A stretch of 64,000 bases of DNA, from NCBI GenBank assembly GCA_018771605.1, contig CP076324.1:620001-684000 (forward strand). The letters run 5' to 3'. This document shows positions 34,924 to 43,244 of the stretch, in pieces. This stretch comes from Aquificota bacterium (GTDB lineage Bacteria > Aquificota > Aquificia > Aquificales > Aquificaceae). Under the pieces are notes generated by a model. It saw nothing but the letters and a program-made list of their open reading frames with translations, was not told where the DNA came from and did not search any database. Both the position numbers and the translations under genes were made by a program. The first letter of the stretch is position 1, and every line of letters begins with the position of its first letter.

Positions 34924-35882
34924 TTTACAACTTGGTCTATAAGGGCAAGTTTATTCTTATCCAAGGTATAACCAAGCTCTCTCAAAGCACCTTGATTTAC
35001 AAAAAGTTTTACTTTATTTACCTTTTCAAAAGGTATATTCTCCACTCTTTCGCCTTTTATTATTCTGTATGCAATATAAGAAGCTTGATAACCTTGGTCA
35101 TAATTAGAACTGCCGTAGGCTATAGTGCAACCTTTTGTGGCTTGTTCAGGAGATAAACACAAGACTGGTACTTGGTAGAAGCGTGCATAATGCAATATAT
35201 AACTTGTAAGGAAGTTTTCCGTATAAAAACAAGGCGTTATTATAATAGCTCCAAAGCCATCTTCTTTCATATGGCTTATTACATATTCAAGGTCTCTTAC
35301 ATCATTAACACTTATGGGAACAACCTTTAAATCATGCTTTTCTCCAGCTTGTATAGTTAATCTGGTGGCAAGCTTTGAAGCTTCAAAACGTGGTGTACAA
35401 AAAACTACAGCTTTTTTTATATCTGGGAAAAATCTTTTAAATATCTCTACCCTCTTCTCCATAAGCTCCGTATTAAGGTTGTCAATGCCAGTTATACCTC
35501 TTATTGGCCTATTCTTCTCATCTACAAAGCCCCATGTTTTAATAGCTGTCCCTCCCATTATGACTACTGGAGCCTTCAAATCCTCTTTAATCTTTTTGAG
35601 ATAATAGGCTTCAAGGCTTCCACCAGCTACTATAATATGAAACTTATCTTCATCCTTTACAATCTCTATGGCTTTTTCTTCAATACCTTTAAGACTGTTC
35701 TCACCGTTATACACTAAAAATTCAACATTCTTTATTCCTAAGTTCTTAAGACCATCTTTAAACCCATCTAACTTTGTCAATCTCCCCTCACCAGATATAA
35801 GCACACCTATTACCACTTTTTTATCCCTATCCCCACAAGACACAAGAAAAAGCAGGAATAGAATAAATACAAATACCCCCAT
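34920..35882 (-). CDS. Substrate-binding lipoprotein (ABC_sub_bind type) of a signalling module
   Basis: 320 residues. Lipobox LVSC (about Cys16) anchors it to a membrane. The fold is a type I periplasmic binding protein: VVIGVLISGEGRLTKLDGFKDGL, VAGGSLEAYYL, VVIMGGTAIKTWG, and a C-terminal YDQGYQASYIAYRIIKGE segment, close to the family of amino-acid-like TrpX/YtsP binding proteins. No ABC permease or ATPase is adjacent; instead a kinase and a regulator follow, so it is probably a sensor subunit. Ligand unknown. A TATTAT 5 bp from the ATG suggests a leaderless transcript. Confidence 0.87.
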   Translation of the reverse strand: MGVFVFILFLLFLVSCGDRDKKVVIGVLISGEGRLTKLDGFKDGLKNLGIKNVEFLVYNGENSLKGIEEKAIEIVKDEDKFHIIVAGGSLEAYYLKKIKEDLKAPVVIMGGTAIKTWGFVDEKNRPIRGITGIDNLNTELMEKRVEIFKRFFPDIKKAVVFCTPRFEASKLATRLTIQAGEKHDLKVVPISVNDVRDLEYVISHMKEDGFGAIIITPCFYTENFLTSYILHYARFYQVPVLCLSPEQATKGCTIAYGSSNYDQGYQASYIAYRIIKGERVENIPFEKVNKVKLFVNQGALRELGYTLDKNKLALIDQVVK

Positions 35883-35887
35883 GCTTT

Positions 35888-35920
35888 ATAATATATCACC
35901 TGAATATGAGTTATCATAAT
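35888..35920. promoter_or_regulatory. Back-to-back -10 boxes of the binding-protein operon (-) and plsY (+)
   Basis: Minus strand TATTAT (complement of 35888-35893) ends 5 bp before the ATG at 35882. Plus strand TATCAT (35912-35917) ends 7 bp before the plsY ATG, with CATAAT three bases further on as an alternative. The whole gap is 42 bp. Confidence 0.45.
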
Positions 35921-35924
35921 TTCT

Positions 35925-36506
35925 ATGGATAGTCTGCTCTTAGTAATCTTTGCCTACCTCTATGGGTCTGTGCTTTTTGGCGAGCATATTGCTAAGTATA
36001 AGGGCGTGGATATAAGGGCCGTGGGAAGTGGAAATGTGGGTGCTACCAATGTGGGAAGGGCCCTTGGCAAAAAGTATGCCCTCTTGGTATTCCTTTTGGA
36101 CCTCTCAAAAGGCCTTATCCCTATGCTTTTGGCAAGGCTATACTACGGCCTTGATAGTTGGACTGCCTTCTTTGTAGGTATTGCAAGCCTTTTGGGGCAT
36201 ATGTATCCTATCTTTCATGGTTTTAAAGGTGGCAAGGGTGTGGCCACAGGCTTTGGCGTTCTCATTGCCATATCTCCCCTAATATCCATCCTTTCCATAG
36301 CCCTTTGGGGCCTTGTATTCAAATGGAAGGGTATAGTTTCCATAGCTTCCTTGAGTGCTTCCGCCTTTGCCATAGTGCTTTTATTGCTTTCCTATCCCTT
36401 CAAAATCTTCCTTATGGCCCTTATTATGTTCCTTCTTATCCTTTACAGACACAAAGAAAACATCTATAGGCTTATGGAGGGCAAAGAGTACAAGTTTAAA
36501 ACATGA
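35925..36506 (+). CDS. plsY: Acyl-phosphate glycerol-3-phosphate acyltransferase
   Basis: 193 residues, five predicted membrane helices. The three PlsY motifs are present: SGNVGATNVGRALG, HMYPIFHGFKGGKGVATGFG and the C-terminal RHKENIYRLMEGKE. It makes lysophosphatidic acid from acyl-phosphate, the first step of membrane lipid synthesis. Overlaps the next gene by 4 bp (ATGA). Confidence 0.96.
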   Translation: MDSLLLVIFAYLYGSVLFGEHIAKYKGVDIRAVGSGNVGATNVGRALGKKYALLVFLLDLSKGLIPMLLARLYYGLDSWTAFFVGIASLLGHMYPIFHGFKGGKGVATGFGVLIAISPLISILSIALWGLVFKWKGIVSIASLSASAFAIVLLLLSYPFKIFLMALIMFLLILYRHKENIYRLMEGKEYKFKT

Positions 36507-37921
36507 TATATGTGCTTCTTTTTAACCTTTTTCTGCTGACCTTTAGAATCCTTTATGTGCTTTTTTATCCCCTTGACCTAACGCCAGAGGAGGCCCAATA
36601 CTGGGACTGGTCAAGAAGGCTGGACCTTAGCTACTATTCCAAGCCACCTATGGTGGCTTACTTAAACTTTTTTACAAGACAACTCCTTGGAGTCTCCGAG
36701 CTTGCGGTAAGGATCACACCCATTTTGCTTTCCTTTCTCCTCTCCATCCTAACATACCTTTTTGTCAAAAAGATCTTTGACAAGAGAACGGCACTTATCG
36801 CCTCCACCCTTCCCCAGCTTACCATAGGCTTTGCCATAAACTCCCTTCTTATGACAACAGACGCACCCTTTGTTTTCTTTTGGTCCCTCTCTGTTATGGC
36901 CTTATTTTTCGCCTTTGAAAAAAACTCCCTTTTCCTTTGGCTTTTGGTAGGACTTTTGGCAGGCCTTGCCTTTTTGAGCAAATATCCAGCGGTCTTTTTA
37001 CTCCTTTGTGCCCTGTTGTATAGCCTTATATATAAAAGGGATGTGCTTAAAAGTCCAAAGCCTTATGTTAGCCTAATACCTGCCATACTTTTGAGCCTTC
37101 CTGTCCTATACTGGAATTACAAACATAACTTTGTATCCTTCAAACATGTCTCCACCCTTGCCAGCAAGTCAGCAAGCCTTTTAAACATAGACAGCCTTCT
37201 TGAGTTTTTGGGCGGACAAGTCCTTCTACTTTCCCTTATTCCCTTCCTTTTGCTTCCTTATGTTTGGCTAAAGTGGTTAAAGGATTCTAAAAGGGCCTTC
37301 TTTGTTTCCTTTTCCTTGCCCATCTTCCTATTTTTTATGGTCCTTTCTATTTTTAAAAAGGTGGAGGCCAACTGGCCAGGCTTTGGCTACTTTGGAGCCT
37401 TTATACTTGTTAGCCTCTTTCTTTCAAGAAGTTTTTTACTTATCCCTACCTACCTTTTTAGCCTATTTCTTTTTATCCTTTTACACTTTACTCCACTTCT
37501 TGACCATATGGGCCTTGGAAGGCTTTTGCCACCGCAGAGGGACCCCACAAAGATAGGTATTGGGTGGTCGGAGCTTGGCAAGGTAGTAAGCCAGATAAGA
37601 AAAGGAGAGGAAAAGGTCATAAGCCCCCATTATCAGATAAGTGCAGAACTTGCCTTTTATGTGAAAGGAAATCCAAAAACGTATTGTATAAACCTTGGAA
37701 GGAGGATGAACCAATATGACCTGTGGGAGAAGGATTACCAAGGCGATGCCATCTTTGTAGACTATGAGCCCATAAACCCAAAGGTGCTGTCCGCCAGTGA
37801 TGGTATAATGGAAAAGGTAGAACTTCCTATATATTGGAGAGGAGAGGAAGTAAGAAGGTTTTACATATATAGATTGAAAAATTTGAAGAAAGTGGAGGAA
37901 GAAATGCCTGGGAGTTATTAG
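36503..37921 (+). CDS. GT39-family membrane glycosyltransferase (ArnT/PMT-like)
   Basis: 472 residues with about 10-12 membrane helices. The N-terminal loop DLTPEEAQYWDWSRRLDLSYYSKPPMVAY has the catalytic acidic pair of ArnT and protein-mannosyl transferases. It transfers a sugar from a polyprenyl-phosphate carrier to lipid A or a protein. The substrate is not determined by sequence. Coupled to plsY by ATGA overlap and followed closely by a membrane-anchored protein of unknown function. Confidence 0.88.
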   Translation: MIYVLLFNLFLLTFRILYVLFYPLDLTPEEAQYWDWSRRLDLSYYSKPPMVAYLNFFTRQLLGVSELAVRITPILLSFLLSILTYLFVKKIFDKRTALIASTLPQLTIGFAINSLLMTTDAPFVFFWSLSVMALFFAFEKNSLFLWLLVGLLAGLAFLSKYPAVFLLLCALLYSLIYKRDVLKSPKPYVSLIPAILLSLPVLYWNYKHNFVSFKHVSTLASKSASLLNIDSLLEFLGGQVLLLSLIPFLLLPYVWLKWLKDSKRAFFVSFSLPIFLFFMVLSIFKKVEANWPGFGYFGAFILVSLFLSRSFLLIPTYLFSLFLFILLHFTPLLDHMGLGRLLPPQRDPTKIGIGWSELGKVVSQIRKGEEKVISPHYQISAELAFYVKGNPKTYCINLGRRMNQYDLWEKDYQGDAIFVDYEPINPKVLSASDGIMEKVELPIYWRGEEVRRFYIYRLKNLKKVEEEMPGSY

Positions 37922-37943
37922 GTTTTTTGTAAGCCTTTATCTT

Positions 37944-38717
37944 GTGGGTTTTTTACTCTATTACTCTCTGCCTTTTACCTTTGTAAGATACATAAACTAC
38001 TCCATACCAAACCCTGCACCCACGCCTACCCAAAAAGAGTGCGCTTATGTGATAAACCCAAAAACTGTTTATAACAGCCCTTTGGGCAACCCCAGAAAAC
38101 TTGAGAAAATACTAAAGGATAAGAGCCTTTATGTTTATGAAAGCAAGGAACATGTAAAAGGTTATAAGGACCTTGGGCTTTTAAAGTGGTTTACATATAT
38201 GTCCTTTGAATACATACCAAAGACCTTGGTCTTTGAAAAGCCCAAAGATCCATACACGCTTATGGACCAAAGAGCTTGCACGCCTATGGCTTCCGATATG
38301 CCCATTGTCTTTTCACTTTGGGACATAGACTTCCCAAGCTACTCCTTTATATTGGGAGACAGGAAAAACCTTTTGTATGAAGACTCTTGTCAAGAACCAA
38401 AAAGGTCCACCTTTGTACCCTATGTTGGTAGTGGCAGGTTAAGGGCCTATGCTTATTCTAGTAGAGGCTTTAGCTTTCCTGGTGAGAACTTTAAAACTCC
38501 CGCTGTGCTTTCTATAGATTTCTTTGAAAAAAAGGCCTTGGTTTTCTTGCTAAAAGATGGAAAGGTATATAAGGTTTACAATCAAAGTTCTATAAGGGAA
38601 GCCATATTAGAGAAGGGTGTTTATCAGGTTTATGCCTATACATATCAGTACAACCTTTGGAGGTTTTACTTTGGTTTGAGATTTCTCTTCTGCACTCCCG
38701 CCTTTCAGGCTATATAG
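37944..38717 (+). CDS. Membrane-anchored protein of unknown function
   Basis: 257 residues if GTG at 37944 is the start; the frame is open further upstream but offers no ATG, GTG or TTG there. One N-terminal hydrophobic segment (GFLLYYSLPFTFVRYI), then a soluble, probably periplasmic domain with several Tyr-rich strands and five Cys (CAYV, RACTP, DSCQE, LFCTP). It follows the GT39 gene by 22 bp, so a role in the same glycosylation system is possible. It converges on recG with a 13-bp overlap. No family recognised and the start is uncertain. Confidence 0.6.
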   Translation: MGFLLYYSLPFTFVRYINYSIPNPAPTPTQKECAYVINPKTVYNSPLGNPRKLEKILKDKSLYVYESKEHVKGYKDLGLLKWFTYMSFEYIPKTLVFEKPKDPYTLMDQRACTPMASDMPIVFSLWDIDFPSYSFILGDRKNLLYEDSCQEPKRSTFVPYVGSGRLRAYAYSSRGFSFPGENFKTPAVLSIDFFEKKALVFLLKDGKVYKVYNQSSIREAILEKGVYQVYAYTYQYNLWRFYFGLRFLFCTPAFQAI

Positions 38718-41065
38718 GATAGGTCCATTTTGTCTCCATATCTGTATAACAATAGCCTTTTTAGGTCCCTGTAATTTTGCAAGCTTGCATCCTCTTTTAT
38801 GAGTTCCACAGAGTCTTCCTTTGCTTGCTCAAGGATAAACCTATCTTGGGCCCTTGCTAAGTTGGCCACCCAAAAGCCAAAATAACCCGATTGGGAAACA
38901 CCCAAAAGCTCACCAGGTCCCCTTATCCTTAAGTCCTCTTCAGCTATCTCAAAACCATCGTTGGACTTTACCAAAACCCTAAGCCTTTTTATTGCTTCCG
39001 AGTCTGCCTTAATCTCCTCTGGCACTACAAGATAGCAGTAGCTTTGCAGGTGAGACCTTCCTACCCTTCCTCTAAGTTGGTGGAGCTGTGATAGGCCAAA
39101 GCGGTGGGCAGATTCTATTACCATTAGGGTGGCATCTGGCACATCCACACCCACTTCCACCACTGTGGTAGACACCAAAAGGTGGCCCTCCTTTTTGAAC
39201 TTCTCCATAACTTCTCTCTTTTCTTCCTCCTTTAGCCTTCCGTGCAAAAGAAGCACCTGCTTTCCTGGTAGTAGCTCCTTCCACTTGTTATACTCTTGCA
39301 TGGCGGACTTTAGTTGTAGCTTTTCCGACTCTTCTATAAGGGGGTATATGACATAAACCTTATGACCTTTTGAAATTTCGGACCTCACAGCCTCTAATAC
39401 CTTTTCAAACTCCGATTCAAAGACGAGCATGGTTTTAACTGGCTTTCTTCCTTGGGGCATCTGGTCCAGTATGGATAGGTCAAGGTCTCCATAGAGGGAG
39501 AGGGCAAGGGTCCTTGGTATGGGCGTAGCGCTCATCACAAGACAATGGGGATAAAGACCGCCACCCTTTTCTAAGAGCAACTTCCTTTGCATCACACCAA
39601 AACGGTGTTGTTCGTCTATTACCACAAAGGCAAGCCTTTTGAACTCCACACCCTCTTGCAGAAGGGCATGGGTGCCAACAAGCACATGAATATTTCCATG
39701 CTTTGTATGGTATAGCACACTCTTCCTTAGACTTCCCTTTACAGAACTGGTAAGAAGGCCGACCTTAATACCCAGAGGCTCAAGGAATTTTTTGAAGTTC
39801 TCATAGTGCTGTTGGGCCAAGATCTCCGTAGGCACCATGATGGCGCTTTGGTATCCCTCCTTGGCAAAGGCGTAGGCTATGGCCATGGCAACCACCGTTT
39901 TACCGCTTCCCACATCTCCCTGCAAAAGCCTGTTCATAGGCCTTTGACTTTTAATGTCTTCCACTATCTCCCCTATCACTTTTCTTTGGGCCTGTGTCAA
40001 ACTAAAGGGTAGGCTTTTTACAAACTCTTCTATGTTTTTTTCCGGATTTTGCAAGGCTTGAGCTGGTAAGCCTTTTATCTGAGACTTAATAACCTGCAAG
40101 GCAAGCTGGAAGAGGAAGAGGTCCTCATACACAAGCCTTCTTTGAAAGGGTGTGGAAAAGTTGTTTAACTCTTCTTCCGAGAAGTTTGTAGGCCTATGCA
40201 CAAAATATAGACTCTCCGCAATTCTTGGCAACTTTCTTTTTTCAAGAAGCTTTGATGGCAAATACTCCGGCATATACTTGGCATATTCGGAGAGCTTTGT
40301 AAGGGTTTTCCTTAAGATCTCATGCCTCCTTTTGGCAGATATGCTCTTTAGCTCTCCGTCGGTCCTAATGTAATAAAAGGGTACTATCTTGCCAGCCTCT
40401 GTATCTTTTAAGAGTTCTGGATGGACCATATACTTTTCTCCCTTATACTCCTTGAGCTTCCCGTAGACTATTATCTCTTGACCCTTTCTAAAGCCATAAA
40501 GGGCCCTTTTATCCTTGTACTTAAACCTCAAAAAGAGCTTACCTGTGCCGTCTTCACACTCCACCCATGCAGGGTACTTCTCCTGAGGGTCAAAGCCTGT
40601 GTCAATTACTCTTACCTTTAAAGCCACCTTTTGGCCAGACCTTGTGGTTTTTATGGAATTGGAAAGCCTCCTGTCTTCATACCTCAAAGGCACAAAGTAT
40701 AGGGCGGAGTAAAGGTCCTTTATGCCAAAGGCTTTTAGTATCTTCTTTTCTTTCTCTTCCAACACTTTTAGTTCTTCCACAGGCTTAAAAAAGGCCGTAA
40801 GAGGCTTTTTTTCAACATTGGAAAAGTCTATTTCAAAGGAAGGCGTTGGTGCTTTTAGTCTTTCTTCAAGTATCTTTAATATGCCAATACGCTTTTCAAT
40901 GGGAAGGCGGTCAAAGTCTTTTAGAAGGTCAAGGTAGGAGGTTTCCACGCTGTCCTTTAAAAGATTAAAAAGGTATATACCTACACCAAGGCTCCTTTTT
41001 AGCTTGGCATAGTTATTTTCAGAAAGGTCCCTTATAACCTTTTTCGCCTTTTCAAGCTTATCCAT
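38705..41065 (-). CDS. recG: ATP-dependent DNA helicase RecG
   Basis: 786 residues. An N-terminal extension of roughly 100 residues precedes the wedge domain (FVPLRYEDRR), then superfamily 2 motifs: Walker A GDVGSGKT, DEQH box (VIDEQHRFG), SATPIPRTLAL, and the RecG-specific LRGRVGRS region. It regresses stalled forks and processes Holliday junctions. Extended RecG proteins of near 790 residues are usual in this lineage by my recollection. Its upstream side holds insertion debris. Confidence 0.96.
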   Translation of the reverse strand: MDKLEKAKKVIRDLSENNYAKLKRSLGVGIYLFNLLKDSVETSYLDLLKDFDRLPIEKRIGILKILEERLKAPTPSFEIDFSNVEKKPLTAFFKPVEELKVLEEKEKKILKAFGIKDLYSALYFVPLRYEDRRLSNSIKTTRSGQKVALKVRVIDTGFDPQEKYPAWVECEDGTGKLFLRFKYKDKRALYGFRKGQEIIVYGKLKEYKGEKYMVHPELLKDTEAGKIVPFYYIRTDGELKSISAKRRHEILRKTLTKLSEYAKYMPEYLPSKLLEKRKLPRIAESLYFVHRPTNFSEEELNNFSTPFQRRLVYEDLFLFQLALQVIKSQIKGLPAQALQNPEKNIEEFVKSLPFSLTQAQRKVIGEIVEDIKSQRPMNRLLQGDVGSGKTVVAMAIAYAFAKEGYQSAIMVPTEILAQQHYENFKKFLEPLGIKVGLLTSSVKGSLRKSVLYHTKHGNIHVLVGTHALLQEGVEFKRLAFVVIDEQHRFGVMQRKLLLEKGGGLYPHCLVMSATPIPRTLALSLYGDLDLSILDQMPQGRKPVKTMLVFESEFEKVLEAVRSEISKGHKVYVIYPLIEESEKLQLKSAMQEYNKWKELLPGKQVLLLHGRLKEEEKREVMEKFKKEGHLLVSTTVVEVGVDVPDATLMVIESAHRFGLSQLHQLRGRVGRSHLQSYCYLVVPEEIKADSEAIKRLRVLVKSNDGFEIAEEDLRIRGPGELLGVSQSGYFGFWVANLARAQDRFILEQAKEDSVELIKEDASLQNYRDLKRLLLYRYGDKMDLSYIA

Positions 41066-41221
41066 GTAATAATTAATTTTAGGGTAAGCCGAGTGAGAAA
41101 TTAATCAAGCAACGGAGATACCATTATACCTTTTTGCTAAAAATAAATGAGACAAAAATAATATAGTGGCACGCTAACACGTGCCAATATCTGGCAGGCT
41201 TAAAACATGCCCTACAAAGGA
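41066..41221. other. Intergenic debris upstream of recG: lone insertion-sequence end and hairpins
   Basis: No gene is seen. AAGCCGAGTGAGAAATT (41086-41102) matches 16 of 17 bases of the 966-bp element's terminal repeat, but the adjoining sequence is not that element. At 41140-41155 a 16-mer AAAATAAATGAGACAA is the exact complement of part of the 38-bp repeat beside copy 1. A 6-bp hairpin GGCACG/CGTGCC lies near 41170. This looks like remains of one or more past insertions. Confidence 0.5.
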
Positions 41222-41369
41222 TGAATTTCTCATCTCTACCACTCCCCAACTTTAGCATTGGCACCTCGTCATAGCTTAAGCGGTAAAGTAAGCATACGCA
41301 TTGCTTTTCCTTGTCTTGATAGCTTGAAAATAAAAGCTTGGTGCTTATGGTGGATTTTTGAAACAGCCT
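41222..41369 (-). pseudogene. Decayed TnpB element: left end fused to three tnpB fragments
   Basis: Read on the minus strand from 41369: left-end sequence (AGGCTGTTTCAAAAATCCAC), then a piece like the tnpB start (CCATAAGCACCAAGC to GACAAGG, coding STKLLFSSYQDK), then a piece like internal tnpB (AATGCGTATGCTTACTTTAC, YAYFT), then one further on (TTAAGCTATGACGAGG to GGGGAGTGG, LSY-E-PM--LGSG). The fragments keep their order but most of the gene is deleted. It abuts intact copy 2 and has the same orientation. Confidence 0.8.
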
Positions 41370-41378
41370 CCTACCTTC

Positions 41379-42869
41379 TCAGGGTGTTTCAAAAATAGCC
41401 TGTGCTTTAACACAGACTACGCCCCCGCCCCCTGCAGCGGGAACTCGTGCCCATATAGGGTCTCCCCACAAGCCCCGAAAGAGAATATCTTTCAGGACAG
41501 AGAGGTCCCTTATGACCCTCTCAGGGGAGAGTGCGGTTAGCACCACTACCTTGAGAACTCGCCATGGATTAAATTGAGTACCTAAGCTTGTTCCTTCCAG
41601 AGGCTCAGATACTCTCCTTGGCTCACTCTCAAGGCTTTTTATTAAATAGCTTATCTCTTTCATATGCTTGGCTTTTAAATAAGCGTTCTTTACCTTTTCT
41701 CTCACATACTCTTTTAATTCCTTTAACTCCTCTATGCTTAACTTTCTAAGAAGCTCCACATAATTCTTTGGCACTTTTTCCTTTAGTCCTAAGCCTTTTC
41801 TTGCTATCACATAGGCAGAAGCTATATCCTTGCTTACCATGTGTTGTGGTGCATACTTTAGCATGCCTATGATGGATGTATAGGCTGGATTGACTTCTAT
41901 CACCTCTATGCTGTTCCTTTTTGCCAATAGCTTTATCCTTTCTAACAATTTCCTATAAGCAAAGTTATGTCTTATCCTTCTTGAAAGCCTTCCCGAATAA
42001 TCCCCCCTTTTCCCTTTGTCTTTTATCCTTAACTTCTCTATCACTATTGCCTTTCCTTTCTCTTTTGCTAAGTCCATAACCTTGTGTGCATATATCCAAG
42101 TGTAATAGTCTCTCTTATTGCCATTTCCACTTCCCAGTTCTGGCATAGCTATTTCACCATAGCTTAAAAGGTTTCCATATTCATCTGTTTCAGCCCAAGC
42201 TATATGGTTTGGATAGGCATTTAGGTCTATGCCTATTACTCCATAAGCTTTGGTTATCTCTATCTGTGGATATTCTTCTTCTGCAGTAAAGTAAGCATAT
42301 ACATTACCATCTCTTAGCTTAAGTTCCACAGAGTAAGCCCTTCCAGAAAAGGCTATCTCTTTAATCTTCTCTATCCTATCCCCGGCACTTATCAAGGCAT
42401 ATACATACTGCCTTTCTCCTGTGTTTATCCTAAGATATGTCCTATCTTCTTTTACCTCTATCCTTGTGTTTTGGTTTCCTTTTGAGTGTTTTTGTCCTAT
42501 GGAATAGAGATTACCTTTTCTCCTCTCTTGGAATTGGATTTTTAATCTTTGATAGTCTTTTCCGTTTATATGTCTTTTTTGCAATTTTCTAAAAATGTCC
42601 CTTCCACCAAAGATGACCTTTTTTAAGCTTTGTCCTTTTTCTTTTCTTACTTTCATCAAAGCTTGAGCTTTAACAATGGCTGAGTGTGAATATCTTGAGT
42701 TTAGTCCAAACGTGCTTTGAATTAGCTTTCTTAAAGTGTTTATTTCCATGCCTTCTAAGAGTCTTTTGTAAGCATATCTCATAGCCGAGGACCATCTTCT
42801 CATTAGGTTTAAGACCTTCTCTTTGTCTTGATAGCTTGAGAATAAAAGCTTAGTGCTTATTGTTATCAT
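41379..42869 (-). CDS. TnpB-like RuvC nuclease, zinc-ribbon-less type, copy 2
   Basis: 496 residues, the same length as copy 1, with the same GIDLNAYP, VIEKL and SKDIASAYVIARKGLG motifs and no CxxC ribbon. About 35 substitutions separate the two, spread over the protein (for example LEGME for SESMD near residue 40, and YYTWIYAHKVMDLAKE for YYIWIYAHRVVSLVKE). The frame is intact, so both copies could be active. The TGA stop again takes its last base from the flanking target sequence. Confidence 0.9.
   Translation of the reverse strand: MITISTKLLFSSYQDKEKVLNLMRRWSSAMRYAYKRLLEGMEINTLRKLIQSTFGLNSRYSHSAIVKAQALMKVRKEKGQSLKKVIFGGRDIFRKLQKRHINGKDYQRLKIQFQERRKGNLYSIGQKHSKGNQNTRIEVKEDRTYLRINTGERQYVYALISAGDRIEKIKEIAFSGRAYSVELKLRDGNVYAYFTAEEEYPQIEITKAYGVIGIDLNAYPNHIAWAETDEYGNLLSYGEIAMPELGSGNGNKRDYYTWIYAHKVMDLAKEKGKAIVIEKLRIKDKGKRGDYSGRLSRRIRHNFAYRKLLERIKLLAKRNSIEVIEVNPAYTSIIGMLKYAPQHMVSKDIASAYVIARKGLGLKEKVPKNYVELLRKLSIEELKELKEYVREKVKNAYLKAKHMKEISYLIKSLESEPRRVSEPLEGTSLGTQFNPWRVLKVVVLTALSPERVIRDLSVLKDILFRGLWGDPIWARVPAAGGGGVVCVKAQAIFETP
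41380..41594 (-). ncRNA. Putative omega (guide) RNA region of TnpB element copy 2
   Basis: 215 bp homologous to 31500-31714. The first ~135 bases (element orientation) are identical to copy 1; the differences after that preserve stems (CCCGC 41437-41441 with GCGGG 41424-41428; CTGTGT with GCACAG, 41400-41415). Amino-acid sequence in the same stretch changes at several positions, so RNA shape is better kept than the protein. The guide would start AGAAGGTAGG, reading into the neighbouring decayed element. Confidence 0.62.
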
Positions 42870-42922
42870 CTCTTGTTATTTTAACATAACTTGTAAGTAA
42901 AGTGGATTTTTGACACACCCTC
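41380..42922 (-). mobile_element. TnpB-only element copy 2
   Basis: Right end CAGGGTGTTTCAAAAAT (41380-41396) and left end GAGGGTGTGTCAAAAAT (complement of 42906-42922), matching at 15 of 17 positions as inverted repeats. CCTACCTTCT flanks both sides (41370-41379, 42923-42932), a 10-bp target duplication. It has the same gene content as copy 1. The duplicated sequence includes the first base of a TTGACA -35 box for the gene at 42999, so that promoter stays intact. Confidence 0.87.
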
Positions 42923-42931
42923 CCTACCTTC

Positions 42932-42961
42932 TTGACAACTTCCAAGTTTTTAGGTTATAGT
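42932..42961 (+). promoter_or_regulatory. Promoter of the small Lys-rich secreted protein operon
   Basis: TTGACA (42932-42937) with TATAGT (42956-42961) at 18-bp spacing, or TTATAG at 17 bp. The -35 begins within the target duplication of TnpB element copy 2. It probably drives 42999 through sbcC. Confidence 0.65.
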
Positions 42962-42968
42962 TTCCCTG

Positions 42969-42992
42969 CCTCCTTGGAGGAGGTAAAGGAGG
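42969..42992 (+). promoter_or_regulatory. Leader hairpin that could mask the ribosome site of 42999
   Basis: CCTCCTT (42969-42975) is exactly complementary to AAGGAGG (42986-42992), the ribosome site 6 bp before the ATG. A competing GGAGGAGG lies between. Initiation is predicted close to 42968, so the pairing segment would be at the very 5' end of the mRNA. Confidence 0.4.
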
Positions 42993-42998
42993 ACTGAC

Positions 42999-43244
42999 AT
43001 GAAGAAACTTGCTCTTTTGGGCTTGATGGTGGGATTGCTCGGACTTTCCTTACCATCCGAAATATCCTTTGCCAAAAGCCACAGCAAAAAGCACGTGGTT
43101 CATGTAAAAGACAAAAAGGCTAAGAAAAAAGTAAAGAAGAAGGTTGCATACAAAAGACCACGTTATGCTACAAACATAAATAAGCCCCAAGAGGGTGATA
43201 TCTTAAAACTGGAGGGTATGGTAAAGGACTTAAATGAACAGTGA
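42999..43244 (+). CDS. Small lysine-rich secreted protein of unknown function
   Basis: 81 residues. Signal peptide MKKLALLGLMVGLLGLS, cleavage probably after EISFA. The mature part is extremely basic (KKAKKKVKKKV) with a short neutral tail. Such basic periplasmic peptides may bind nucleic acid or anionic envelope polymers; no family is recognised. First gene of a run with the LOG protein, sbcD and sbcC; it overlaps the LOG gene by 11 bp. Confidence 0.7.
   Translation: MKKLALLGLMVGLLGLSLPSEISFAKSHSKKHVVHVKDKKAKKKVKKKVAYKRPRYATNINKPQEGDILKLEGMVKDLNEQ

Noticed and set aside
41379-42869. Classing the two TnpB genes as parts of ordinary IS200/IS605 elements.
   Set aside because: No TnpA lies nearby and both copies have inverted-repeat ends with 9-10 bp direct repeats, which that group lacks.
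42923-42932. Treating the copy 2 duplication alone as proof of target duplication.
   Set aside because: The same flank also belongs to the adjoining decayed element, so tandem duplication could produce it; the claim rests mainly on copy 1, whose flanks are independent.
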